Source of the DNA: Prunella strophiata
Lineage: Eukaryota; Chordata; Aves; Passeriformes; Prunellidae
NCBI GenBank assembly: GCA_036583965.1
Contig: JAZBQD010000001.1
Span: 23,049,569 to 23,113,568, forward strand
DNA length: 64,000 nucleotides
Reading direction: 5' to 3'
In this document: in pieces, positions 35,301-48,700 of the stretch
Layout: every line of letters begins with the position of its first letter
Position numbering within the stretch: position 1 is the stretch's first letter
Translations under genes and position numbers: made by a program
Notes under the pieces: model-generated
What the model was told of the DNA's origin: nothing
What the model saw: the letters and a program-made list of their open reading frames with translations, nothing else
The model's database searches: none

Positions 35301-38300
35301 TTTTGGCTTGTGAAAGGCGATGAAATGCGCCAGCACAACACAGACATCGTTACTAGATCTTATCTGCAGCTGTGAACACACATTTTAACAATGTTAAGAT
35401 TTTCCAGACCTCTTTAAAAATGGCTGTGATGCCTCCCTAAATGTGCCCATTATCTGTCCAAGAGCAGTTCACCTAAATTGCTTCTGAGCAATATTTCCTT
35501 GGAACCCCTCAGAAACTAGAGGAAATCCAGAGAAGTCTGAATGGATCTCTACTTAGAAACTGGCCATATTCAATCTGTAAAATATGTAGATTTTTTTTTC
35601 CCTTGGGGAAAGGCTGAAGAGGGCAATAGGTGCAGGATGTGGAGGGAAGAAGCAGTGCCCTGACCCTACAGCATTTCTGCATGTTGAGTCAGGGAGTGAC
35701 ATTTAAACAATTCTCACTGCACCCAATATGAAAAACTATGGTGCAGATCAAATTTCTGGCTGTGCTCTGAGAGAGATGAAGAGGAAAAAGATCAAGGCAT
35801 CTGTTGATAGGTAGCCTCTTTTATGTTTTAGGTGTTGGAGCAAGCTAAATGGGTCTTGAGGGTCTTTTTTTTTTTTATCTTTTATTTCTTCTTTTCTTTC
35901 TTTAAGGTAATGAATGGCTCCAGGACTTTCCATCTTTAGAGTTGGTGGTTTCCACACCACAATGATTCAGCCAGCATGAACTCTTGACCAAATCCCAGTT
36001 TGTTTCCTGGTTTTGTTTTTCTAGAATATTTTACATTTAGCAGGGCATAAAGGCCTCTACTCTGTGACAGACTAAGAAGGAGAGCAGTGGTCCTTCTACT
36101 GGCTAGCTCTCAAAGGACAGCTCACTGTTCTTCTGAAAACTTTGCAACTGAAGCAGTTAAAAGGAATCACTGAATTTTGACTGAAACACAGACTGAATTC
36201 TTACATGCTCCTGGCTTTTTGATGCTGTGTTTTTATGTGGAATTTCCTTTGAGGGTTAATAAGGTCTGATTTTTATTTGAGAAATATGATCTGCCTGAAA
36301 TGCTCCAAGTTTAATCAGTGTGTTATTGCATGGGAAAGTCATGTACATTTGTATACTTGCAAGAAAAATAGATTAGTATTGCCAATGATTTCAGGGGATA
36401 GTAGGTTATTAAAATAACATGGAGGGCCCTGTTCCTTTGCCTTGCTGGATATGTTTTGGTGACTGAATTCTCTGAGGGTGCCCTGTTTATGGAATATGCT
36501 GGTGGTTATCCCTGTTACCTTATAAGTGGTAGGCTTAGTAAGGACTTAGAATAGCTTGGCTGTAGGCGTTTTAAACAGCTAAGAGAGAGATGATAGACAG
36601 GAAATCTATAGCCTGGGAAAGCTACAAATGAAAGAAATTATACCCTGAAAATCCAAACTTCTAAGTGTTAACTGACTTTCAGACTTTCATGCTTTGCAAA
36701 ATCAGGCATTTAACTGAAGGAAAGCATTCCAGGCTGCTTTTGAGAAACCTGGTGTTTGCTTCAGGTGATGGAGAATATTACTAAATTGACTTATTGAAAA
36801 AGATCCTTCAGGGCTACAGTGCTGTCACTGTGTTAGGGTGGTATGGCCACAGGTGGGACTTAGTTGACACCTGAGCCAGCACAGGCAGCTGTTCAAGCAG
36901 TGTATCATCCCAGATTATCAAGACATAAATGCTCTGCTCCATTACAGCTTCACTGCTGCTGCCAGGGAAAGAGCCCAGGCCTTGTGAGGACCAAATCCCC
37001 ATCCTGGGGACCCTGGTGAAGCTGTGGCCATACCAGCTGCTTCCTCTTGGCTCCTGCCAAAAGCCTCTGACTCCTGTTCAGCTGTGTGCAAAAGCATCTT
37101 CCAGCCAAGAAAGTGTGAATAATCTTGCCCAGCTTCTTGGCATTTCTTGGCATGGAGTTAACCTTGTAACTCTGAAGGAGATTTCAGAGGACATGCTTTT
37201 ACCCAGGAATCCAGTGCTTCTGGGGGTGAGTGAAGCATGAATAATCATGAGCATGGTTAGGTTGGTTGGGGGGTGGGAAACTGGTAGGAGACAAAACCTC
37301 TACACAAGGATGAAGAGTTACTGCTCCCCCTGAGTGCCAGGGGTGAGTAGGTAAAGAAATGTGGACCTTCATATGTGGAACTGCAATGGGGAGGGGAGAA
37401 GCCAGGGACTGGGGCATGGAAGTCTGCCATGAAGCTGGGACAGATCCAGGGGTTTAAAAAGATATTGAGAGAGATGACTGGAGGGGGCCTTGGGGTCAGT
37501 GGTTGAAAGAAGGGCACCATGCACTTGCAGGACTACAATACAATATATACTATTCAGTACCCCTTGCCCCTACAAGCAAGAGAGAGATTCCTGTGTGGGT
37601 CTGCAGTTTTGAAAGCATCTATTTATTTTGTATACCTCCATGATTAGGAGGCAAATTTAGGGCTTATCTACTTGGGGAAATCCCTGTAAAATAGGTTGGG
37701 TGTGAATTTACAGCCTACTTAAGACCCAGAATAAATGCAGTGTAAATTCACACTTCAGCTTACTTCACAGGAGCTCCCCCGCAGAAACAAACCCTCAGAG
37801 TCACCTCTGTACCTCAGTCTGGTGCTAAAAGTGAGTGGAAGCTTTTCAAAATGTGGGCCTCCAGTTCCATTTTTATAGCTGGGTTTTTCTGTCTCCTGGG
37901 GCTTTTTGCAGCTGCTGTAAATCACTGTAGCTGTGCTGAGGTTGGAGAAGCTGGGCCAGTTTGCACTGCTCAGGATCTGACCCTTTGCCTTCAAGTAACC
38001 TTTTATTATCAATTGGCCAGAGGGTATTTTCCTTTTTACTGGCTTCATTATTAAGCTTGTTCATTCACTCCCACCACTACCGATGTCTTTTTTCTATTTT
38101 TCTCCCTGTGAATTTTATGTAGTGTCTTTCCTCCCATGTAATTTCCTAATAGTGAACCAGTGACAGAGTGGGCTGCTGGTATTTAATCTTGTGGCTGGAG
38201 AGGTCAGGGTGTTTTTGATACAGACAAATACTCCATTACAGTAAACTCACAGAAAGTTTCCTTTTCAACCTGAAAGGAGAAGGAAATGCACTCTCCACCA

Positions 38301-41300
38301 ATGGACTTTCAAGAATTATCTCTGTGAGCTGAACTTGCACTAAAGGCCAGTTTGGTAATGTTCTGTGAACATTAGGGGAAAAAAAAAGAGGAAGACAGAA
38401 TATTTTTTTCTTTCTCTTTTTGCTGAGATTTGGCTTGAGTCTTGGTTCCTTATCAGATTAGAGTCCTGCAGGGAAAATAACAACCCTTTGCACTTTGTGA
38501 ATTGTTGAAGAAATGGATATTACTGATGTCCAGTTGAAACAGCATAAGGATTTAAACCTTAAAGTTCTCTCTCTGCTTGTGGTGTTTAGGTAAACTTGCT
38601 TCTTGGCAGGAAAAGCTAAGTAATAAGGCAAATATATAGCAGAATACATTTCTTGCTGTACTGTATGGCAAGACTAAAAAGACTGCCCCTGATTACTTTA
38701 TGGTAGTTTAATTTAAATTTATTAGGCTGCTGCTGGCTATACACAGGAGTCTAATCCTGTAATCCATGGATGGCTGTAGGTACACAGTATTGCAGTGTTC
38801 CCTGTGCATGGAGTAATTTGACATAAAATGTGCTTTCTGCTTCTCAAGGGAGAGGCAAATATAACATTGTATTGTCTTACTGTTCACTGCTTGGACTTGG
38901 CTTAGTTGCCCTTTTTTAGAAAGGGTTGAAGGAATAGAAAATGCAAGATAATAAATATTTATGTCCCAAACATGACATAGTATTATAAATAATTAATTTT
39001 TGAAGACATTAAATTATTCTTTCTGCCTAATTACTTGATTTGTGGCGCCAGTTTGCTTAAATTTGTTTCTGTGGTAACCTGAGTTATTTTATGACTTTAT
39101 TCTACAGAAAATTTAGTATTGATTTGCTGATTTCCTCTTTAAATGCAGTCAAAAATCTTATTTTGCTAAATTAAGAAAATAATTGGAATTAAACATGCAT
39201 TACCTTGCATTGGCTGAGCTGTTTGATTGTTGACTTTGACATGTGCTGTCAATTACTAAAACACATATTTTTGTTAAAAAGATACTCTTTCATTTTCCCA
39301 ACTATTCTGGCATTAAACCTGTATAAAAAAATAGACTGAAGTGTAGTAAAAAGTTTGGTTAATTTAAATGTGGGAGCATGTTATCAGTTGAAAAATGTTA
39401 TTTGAAAGATAACTTTGAGGTTGAAGCTGTTCTATTACTGGAATGAACATGGCAAGGTCAGATGCAGACCAAGTGAAAAGAAAGTGAATTGATGTGATGT
39501 GTTGGCACACATTTCTGGTAGGTGTAAGTCACGACTGTTGCATACACTTGATAGTCCTCTCCCATCGTTCATAGACTGATTTGTATTATTTATGATATGC
39601 TTGCAGGGAGGAAACTGTCCTCCTGCTACTCTGGTTTGTGGTGTATCTATCCACAGCACATACACAGCTTGGTCTAGGCAGTCTGGTTAGCTTATAAGCC
39701 TTGGAAGTAGGATTCTACAAGGAGTTGTACAGGACAAAGTACTGTAAGTAGTGCCCTCAAAGCATTCAGCTTACATTGCCTAATAAGCATATTTCAGTTG
39801 GTGGCCTACACTTCAGTGTGACTGATCTTTCAAAAGCTGGTTGATGAGGAATGTTGTCATAAGCATCAGGAGCCCAGTGGAGCAGTCAGTTCCTGGCTAC
39901 CTGATGCTGTGTGCTGAATCAAACAGAAGCCCTTTTTCTTTCCAGATGTAGCTGACATAGACATTTGCTCTTCTGCCTTAGCCACAGGGTAGGTACAAGC
40001 CCAGCCTGATCAATATCTCACTGCCATTGCAGTCTCTATGCCAAATCTATGTGTAAAGACATCTCAATGGCTCTGGTCAAAATTCCCATGTGAAAGGAAT
40101 AGTTAGGGTTTTTCAGAGGGAGAACAATCCACAGGTCAGAGATCAGCAGTGTTAAATGAAGAATGATGTATGTCACTTGCAGTCTTCATACCTACTAGAA
40201 GTTTTTCAGAGCCTGACTGTGCTGTATTTCATCTAGCTACCTGCTTTGTGTGTTTAGAATGAAAATGCATAAAATCCCATTCCCTCCAAGAGATAAAAGG
40301 GCATGTGACACCACACAGCTGGATGTTCCAGAGCCAGTCAAACTTGATCCAGTGCCTGGGCCTGTTCCAATGGGCCTTGAACAGCCCTCTCGTGGGCAGG
40401 ACAGAACATTCACTGCAGAAATGGCAGCTGCTCTAGGAACACTGGAGCACAAGGTCTGTGCATGTAAATATTGTGCTTCTGTATGATGTAGTGGATCCCT
40501 TGGGTCATTCCAGCAGCTCTTGCTGAGAGAAGCCTGGCAGCCTGCCCTACCTGGTGTGCCCCTGCGGAAGCTTTGAAACCAGCAGAGAGTCTGTCTGCTT
40601 TCCCACTGGCAGAGCCTTGTTCTTCCCTGCCACTTCCCCAGAAGTGCAGTGTGGGCCCAGGCAGACCCCCTCTGGAAGGTTTAGAAGTACTGCAGAAACC
40701 AAGCAAAGGATATGAATCAAAGCTATGGTGAAAGCAGGAGGTTACAGGTGTTTGTCTGGACAGGAAGTTTCATGCAGGACACCAGGATCATGCAGAAGAA
40801 ATCTCATGACCTGGTTTCCAGACCCTTGTATCAATTGCTTAATTTCTTTTCTGACTGAAAACATACACAGCATGTGAATTGGCAGTGGCCTTCATATTGG
40901 GCAGATGTGTGATACACATCTACACACAGGCTGTGGCACACTTGAGTTTCATGTGGAACTGTTGACTTCTACAGGAACTGCTGCTTGTGTTACTGTAATT
41001 AATCCTAGTGTGTTTGGATTACTGCTTTCATTATATCTTTGTAAGGTTGTTGTGTCAAAAAGCCACAGTCCAAGTTCCTGTTTTATTTGCCTGGACCACT
41101 GGGTACATTCAAAAGTCCATTCAGGTAGGCTATATCTTATCCTTCTTGAGCAGTCTGAACGCCAGGTATGTGTCTAAGCAACATGTATGGGCACTCTTGA
41201 GTGTCTCCCTCTTCACTGAAGGTGGCCAGAGTGATTCATTATGGATTTAGGAGAGTGAATCATACAGCAGCACTGCCTGTCTCTGGTGGTGGTGGAGAGA

Positions 41301-42465
41301 GCTAGGACAATTAGCTAAGCCTAGGCATTCACTCTAGGCTCAAGGGGTATGCTTTTCTTGCTCAGAGCCAGGGAAGTATAAGTTTGAGTTCCAATTAGCA
41401 GTATTTAAATGCAAATGAGCATAAAAAGAGCCTGGAGTGCTGCATGTCTGCAAAGGCATCTGTTGCCCACAGACAGATCGATTTGCTGCAGATGCTTGAG
41501 CATACTGCATATGCCCAGAGCTCCTCTTTGCCATGTCTTCAGTGAGCATCTCTTGTGTGATGAGACACAGAGACACCTTGCCTTTTGCTGACTCTGCAGG
41601 GGCAGTTGTAACTTCTGGCAGGATGTGCACAGACAACTAGGTTGGACATAGCTTAAAGCCCAGTAGAAGGTGCTAGTAGAGTTCATTTATTAGAAACCTC
41701 ACTCCTTGTTTTTTTTTGCCAGCAGTATGTCTAGGTCAGGTAGAGGCTGGAGAAGAGAGAAGTGTACTGGTGTGAAGATGCTCTGCACTGAAAGTTTGTT
41801 CCCCTCCCTCTGGGATACATCAACACCTCTTAAGTCAACATTGCTTCATTCATTCACCAAGCAAAGCAGGGGCCAACTCAGAGTTACAGAATTTTATGTT
41901 AGCATGGGGCAAAAAAGGCATTTGTTATAATTTGTCATAATTAAAGTTGCATCCTTACAGTTTCTGGAAGATCTCTCTTTCTCTGAGAAGAAGAGGGCTG
42001 CTGTGAGTCTTATTTCACTGTGATTAAGTTATTTCTACTGGACAGTGTGAAAAACAAATTAGAGAGTCTTAGATACCATCTCTTGAAGAGAATGGATCTG
42101 GATTCAGTGCAGCTGGATGTAGAAAGCTGAGGCCTAGCAACCACTGCAGGGAGCAGTTACTATTCCAGTTGTCCTTCTTTATCTTCTTTTTATAGATATG
42201 TAAATATGGTCTTAGATTATCTGATTTATCTAGTTCAGGCATGTTTTAGTTTTAGGGTTGGCATTCAAATCTAAGTCTTCTTCTGGAGATACTCTGAATT
42301 ATTTCATAATTATGAGAAATCCTGGGGAGGTATCTCAGTGTTTACAGAGGAATGTCTTGCTGTACCACACTCCAGATATATCAACACAGCCAAATCTCCT
42401 TCTAGTATATTATAATTTAATTAGCTCTACTTTTGAGTCATAATGTGTTTCTCTGGGGCTGAAGC

Positions 42466-42481
42466 ACACACACACACACAA
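42466..42481. repeat. (CA)8 microsatellite
   Basis: Eight uninterrupted CA dinucleotides. Confidence 0.95.
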
Positions 42482-44854
42482 AAGACAAAATGCAAAATGT
42501 GAAGAAGTAATTATGATCTTTGCTACTTGGATTTGGTACCATCTGTTAACATGACTTCTTATAAAGTCATTTTCCAATTTGTTTGTTGAATTGGAGTTTC
42601 ATGCCATGGATAACATTTCCTTTCATTGTGAAGCTGTCAGATGTAGCTCCCCTGAGAAAACCATCCTACCAACCTGAGATCTGGGATATAACTCTCTCCT
42701 GCTTAAAATTGTCCTGCTTCTAAAAAGCAGCAGCACAGTTTTCTCTAGCTGAGGATCTAGCCCACAAAATCCTTCAAGGGCAAATTCTAACTGGGCAGTG
42801 AGCCAAAATGTCATCCCAGAGGACCAGATGCCATGAAAACCTTGGCAGAGTTTCCCCAGATGTGCTAGATGCATCTTGACTTCTCAGCCACAGATCTTTC
42901 TTTGCCTTCTCAGGAATAGTACTTTACTATTAACTTTCTCTATTTACCCCTCTGTTAGAAGGGTTGATATTTCTGATTTTTCATCTTCTTTTTCACTATC
43001 TCTGTCTTCCAAAAACAAAGTGTTGGAGGGATTTCAAGAGCTGGTATTTCCAGAGCTTTTGTGCCTTGGAGATGTTTGTAGCTGTTGAGTGCTTCAAAGG
43101 TGCCTCTCACATTGGAACAACATCACATACAGAGATCTCTGTGCTCACCAGGGCTGCTGTGTATTCTGGTCTCATGGCTGGGGTGAAAGTGATAGATTGC
43201 TACACCAGCCTCTCTGGGATACCCAAACCATCCTGCTGTGGAAAAAGAGGGTTTGATCAGCCTCTCCTCATATCAGTTCCTCCTGGACTTCCCTCACCTC
43301 ACAGCTCACTGAGATCAGTGGTACTTACTGCTCTCAGTAGTGTGGTTTGTCAGGCTGGCTGCTCCAGGGCAGTCTGTGTCTCTGCTGCAGTGTTATTCCT
43401 TGAGCTGTTCTTACAGTCCTCCTCTTTGAACCCTCTGCAGTTTGCATCTTCTGATGCTTCACTAGCAGCTTTTTGGAAGATTTTCCTGGGATGTCCACTT
43501 TTCCACATGTTGGTTACCACTTCTCATGCTTTTCTAATTATTCTCACTGGTGTGCTGAGTCATGGCACCATGTATGACAGCTCTCTCCTCTGTCACTGTT
43601 AACCAGTAGTCACATCTCACTCATCTTGCCCTTACAAGCTGCAGAGGCTAATGGCAACATTTTCTGGTCCCATTTTCTTTTTGGGTCATAGTGGTGATCA
43701 AGAAAGAGCAGAGGAAGTATGAAACAGTTAAATGAGATCAAGGTCTCTCTTGTAACCTGCACAGAGAGTAACCACCATTCTCCTAGAAAAGGAACAGAAA
43801 ATAGCAGCTTGTGTCACTTGGTGTAACAATGATTGCAAAAAGAATAGGAAATAGTACACTTCCCTCATGTCTTCCACAGCTTCAGGAGTAGATGAATGAC
43901 AATTTTTGGTTCCCTCTCCTCAGAGTAAGGAGTGGATGACTAATATCATTGTGACTGATGCCATCTAATTGGCTCAAAAGAATTTTCTGGTGGTTCTCAT
44001 GCTTGGCATCACTTCTCATCATGTGCAAGCCATTGCAGAGCAAAGACCTCCATTTGAACTATCATGGTATGAAGAAGATGTAAAAGTTCTGGGTTTCTGA
44101 AGCAATGCAATGTATATAAAGTATGTATGAATCAGTATTCTGATCTTCCTGTGCAGCAAGTCATGATGACTGATCTATTTCTACAGTTGCTAATTATATT
44201 ATGTTAAAAAATACTTGGTGTTCAAGTGACTTTTATGCAAAAATTCTGTGAGATTGAAATTTAAGGAAGACTTGCCAGGAGGATACCACTGAAATACTTT
44301 GCTTTGACTCAGTTTTATCCATTTCAAAACAGTTTGTTGAGCTGGGTTGCTGTGTGTTACTTAATATTGAATCTGAGCCATTTGTGTGAACTGCTGTGAT
44401 ATTTTTGGGACAGGAAGCATTATATCCTGATTATTTCTCACAGCCACTCCCATCTCTGCATTATCTAACCAAGAGTGTGTTGCAGCCTCTCCTCTTACCT
44501 ACTGTGGTGCTGGGTCATGGGGAAAAGCTTGGGCAGAGAGGCTCACTTTAGACAGATGAGACAAACTGAAGGCAAACTGGGTCAGATCAAAATATTTTGC
44601 TTTGGTTCAGCTCACAGAAATTAAGTGTTTCAATTCAGGAATACCAAACCACTTTATTTTTAAATCAAAAGTGTGGAAATAGCATATTTGGCACTTGCTA
44701 ATGTCATACTTTGAAGGCAGGGATGTGAATTTCTCTTAGGTGATGAAGAAATAGGGCTCTATCACAGTGTGACCTTCACCAGCCTAGTGAGAAAAGGACT
44801 TTATGCTCAGTTTGAAAGAGGTCAGTGCAAAGGTTTAAAAGAGTGAAAGAGTGA

Positions 44855-44897
44855 ATCTTTGGATCAGCAGCATCTTTGGAACAGCAGCATCTTTGGA
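44855..44897. repeat. 17-base tandem repeat, 2.5 copies
   Basis: The unit ATCTTTGGATCAGCAGC is followed by a copy with one change and by the first nine bases of a third. Confidence 0.85.
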
Positions 44898-45396
44898 AGG
44901 TTAAGAAGGCAACATCAGTACAAATATGGGAAACTACAATATTGCTACATTGTAGCAATAGAGTCAAATTAAATAGATATGTTAGAAATTTGCTGGGATG
45001 AGTTGCAGGACTGATTTATACATTCATACATCTCATTCTGTGTGGACAGGCTTGGAGAAATGGATAAATGTTAACCTTGCTTGTCCTGAAGTTGTGGAAT
45101 AATGAAGGACAGACTTGTCTGGGAGAGGATAGAAGAGCAAGAGCAGAGCCTCTTTGACAGATGGGTGTCATTTAAACCACCTGCCTGGGACAAGTGGAAA
45201 GATGCTTTTGAGCAGCTCTTGCAAGCACTTATTAGTGGCAAAGGGACACTCTATGTAGATATTGCTTGGAAAGGCAATATGGCAAAACCCCCTTAATGTA
45301 TCACCATGGTAAGATACATTGAGGTGACTCTGTTTCAGAAGTTATTAGGGAGATATTTTAACTGAGTTTTGCCAAGGAAGATTTACTTGTTCACAG

Positions 45397-45725
45397 CATC
45401 CCAGAATGGTTTGGGTTGAAAGGGACCTTTAAGGCCATCTAGTCCAAGCCCCCAGCAGTGAGCAGGGACATCTGCAACTAAATCAGGTTGCTCAGAGCCC
45501 AGTCCAGCTTGACCCTGAATGTTTCCAGGGATGGAGCATCCACCACCTCCCTGGGCAACCTGTATGTATTACTGTTCCACCACCTTCACTGTAAAAAATT
45601 ACTTCCTTACATGCAGTCTAATTCTGACTTCTTTTAGTTTAAAAACATCACACCTTGTCCTATCCTACAGGCTTTGCTAAAAAGTTTGTCCCTATCTTTT
45701 TCACAAGTTGCCTTTAAGTATTCTA
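45397..45725 (-). mobile_element. CR1 LINE fragment, 3' part
   Basis: The plus strand begins with CCAGAATGGTTTGGGTTGAA, continues with AGGGACCTTTAAGGCCATCT, CAGGTTGCTCAGAGCCCAG and CCTGGGCAACCTG, and ends with GCTAAAAAGTTTGTCCC and a CTTTAAGTA block. All are reverse-complement CR1 3' sequence, so the element is on the minus strand. It is 5'-truncated with no coding capacity. Confidence 0.92.
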
Positions 45726-48700
45726 AAGAAGGAAGTGTTAATGAAGTTGGGAATCCACTCAAGAAAGAGATTTGGATTCCTGGACAGATAGTGGGACAGA
45801 TTTGTCAGTTTGTATGGACCTAATTGTAAAATGATTTTAAAATGTAATTTCCAAGAGTAATTAATATTTAACTAACATAATTTCTCAGCTTATAGGGCAA
45901 CTAGTACGCAGTAGATATCATACAAATAGTCTGTTATATCTCTTGATCTTGGCTTTCAACATCTATCCTTCATTATATTCTCTGACTCTGCTACCAGTCA
46001 AAATCTGGGGGATAAAATGGGGTAATTTGACCCAGTCAAAATTGCCTGGTTGGACAAATATGAGGTGATAAAGTGAAGAAACACAGCTCAAGAGTTAGGA
46101 AAACATTCTCTAATTGCACAAGTAGTAACATCATGGCATAGATTACTTAGGAAGAAAGCGGCATATTATTGTCTGTATTTTTGCAAGAAAAAGTGTGATG
46201 AATGTTTTTCAGAGATGATCTAAGTTATTTACTCTGTTTTAGAGCAAGGGAAGAGATTAAATAATCCCTCCAGGCCTCCAGGTCACTTCTAGGCCTGGGT
46301 TTTTAAGATTCTCTTAAGTGGGCACTTTGGGGTCTTTTAAGATCACTGCTTCTCAGGTGGGGTCAGGACAAGGACAGACATTGTATTGTGGAAATTTTCC
46401 TTAGGGCAGATGGTCATACAAGAAGAACTTGTGAGTTTTACTGAAAATAATTTTTCTTTACCTGCTCTGAAGAACTTCAGACAAGAATGCCCAGCTTCCC
46501 AGGTTGAAATACTGTGCATCAGACAGTATAAGCATTCCTGGAAGCTGCAACAGATTATGTGAAAGTGTTAAAATGTTTTTGCATGAACATAATTTTTGTT
46601 GAAGAGTTGTGCTCCAGTGATGAGGAACAAAGGAAGGGCATGTGATAGAAATGTGCAGTGTAAACAGCTCACATGGCTCCTAGCAATTGCATGGGTTTAA
46701 TTGGATAACAGATCATGAACTGTATTTGTAAAAATTATTCAGCAGTTTCAAAAACCACAAATATTTAGGAAAGCTGTGCCTTTCTGGAGGCACCTGGCAA
46801 CCAGATAAAGAACCAAAGTTCATTGATAGATGAGTCATTGCTTCCATGTCCTTGCCTGAGGTACCCACATAAACTCTCACTGGCTTCAGGTGTGCTCAGA
46901 CTAAAGGAGAGCGTGGTCTCTTGGCCAGGTTCTGGCCTGACTTCAGGCTCACACTGATTTGTTGGTGATTTTAAGCAGAGAGGAGACAGTGCCTCAACTG
47001 ACAAGGTTCATTAGCACTCCTCTTTCTCCCCTTCCTTTTCTCATCCCATCCCTCTCATTGCTTCTTCTGCTCCTTGTAGGTCCAGGGACTTGCTGTCCTT
47101 TTTTCCAGGTGGTGACCACATGGCCAACCTCTCTGCAAAGCCCTGGCTTGCTGGTGATAGCCACAGAACTTCATGGCCATCGTCGGGTTTCTTCCACACT
47201 ACCTTGTCCTTGCTACACAGATGATTGTTGCTCATGAAGCAGGGTCTGATTTGCAAACTGAAAACTTTCAATAATTCTCTGTATTTTATACTGAGTGACA
47301 GAAGTACTGATCTAGTTGACTACATGGATTTGCAACCAACAGCTCAGCAGCTGCTTCATGCACCATCCTTCCAGGAGGGAAACATCACAAAGATGGGTGA
47401 GTTGGATGCTGAAGAGTGGGAATTGGTCTATTCATTCCAAGAGAAATCCTCCCCAGTTGTGAGTCAAAGCCTGCTGTCTCTTGCCTGAGATGAGGGGAAT
47501 CTCCCAAGGGCAGCTAATCTTGCACGATCTCATCACTTGAGATCAAACATAATGATATTGGGTCATTAGATACTTCTAAAAGTGCATGCAAACCTCATTC
47601 AAATTCCCATATAGCTCTAGCCAAAACACAAGCCAAATCATGATCCAAATAACCTCCTCCTCAGCCCACCTTCGTTGCAGTTCTGTTTCAGTGGCAAATG
47701 CAGCACAGAAAAGATCCCTGAATGCTTAATTCAGAAATTTACTGTTTAAGGCATTACTTGTATGAACACCAGCGTAACACATAGAATACCAATGCCCTAA
47801 ATTTAGTAGTTTAGTCTGAGTCATTTTCACTGTGTGGGAGGGCTGTGAAGACACTCCACAGAGTGGAGAAACTTGCTGGTGGTGTCTGTCCAATGAGATT
47901 TTTTTTAAAAAGTCAGAACACAGCAGAGCTACAGATATGTTTGTGAGTAAAATGCAGTTTAGTTGCAGGCTCCAGCACAGGAGAGGGGCGGTGTTGCTCT
48001 CCACCCACTTCAAAAGCTGAAGTCAGGTTTGACTGATATGAATCTCTGACACTGAAATAGGTACAGAATTTTTCATGACAGCAACACACAGACAGAGGTA
48101 AACACTCTGGCTGCGTGATTTGGAGGGACATGGTGTAATCCTCAGATTTGTCTGTGCAATTACATCTTATTTTCAGATTTCCTAGTGATAGCAGCTGAGT
48201 TGATACAATCCTACATGTAACCAACCAGCAGGCAGAAGTTATCCCTGGGTTCATTCACTGAGGGGTGAAATGTTGTCCCACTGGAGACCAGGTGACTTTT
48301 GCCACATAAGTCATCCAGCAGGGCTAGAGGTACACACACAGTCTTTGAAATAGGTATGGGCACGAGTCATTAGGTGTGGATGCAAAGGAGGCATTTAGAC
48401 TTGGTATTCTGAACTGGTAACACCTTCCTACCAGTCTGGGTTTTATTCTTGCTCCATTGGCCTTTCTGCATGAATGCAGCTGATTTGAAGTTGATACAAA
48501 TTTAGCAATACCATTTTGGACATTCTTCCTGGGACCCTATGGAATGAAACTGCTCCTCTCCTCAAATGAAAACTTAACTTCAATACCTTATTTTAGTCAG
48601 AATTGATAATGTTTTATTTTGAATAAAAGTTAGTTCTAGCTCAATCCCTGCTCTCTGTGTTGAGAGATGAAGCAAGCAAAGATAAAGGATGTTTTCATGC

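Larger units (their letters stand above)
32335..45396. other. Non-coding stretch with candidate regulatory segments
   Basis: No recognisable gene or CR1. It contains the segments at 35315-35480, 38930-39370 and 41230-41660 discussed as findings, plus a CA repeat and a 17-base tandem repeat. The longest chance frame in the window (42964-43602) lies here and is rejected as a gene. Confidence 0.5.

Noticed and set aside
36929..37240. 103-codon plus-strand frame
   Set aside because: No splice sites in register, no CpG retention, no similarity that I recognise.
42964..43602. Longest open frame outside the two genes (212 codons, plus strand)
   Set aside because: It does not begin with ATG (first ATG at 43072), has no CpG or codon signature, and resembles no protein I know. 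One such frame in 64 kb is compatible with chance.
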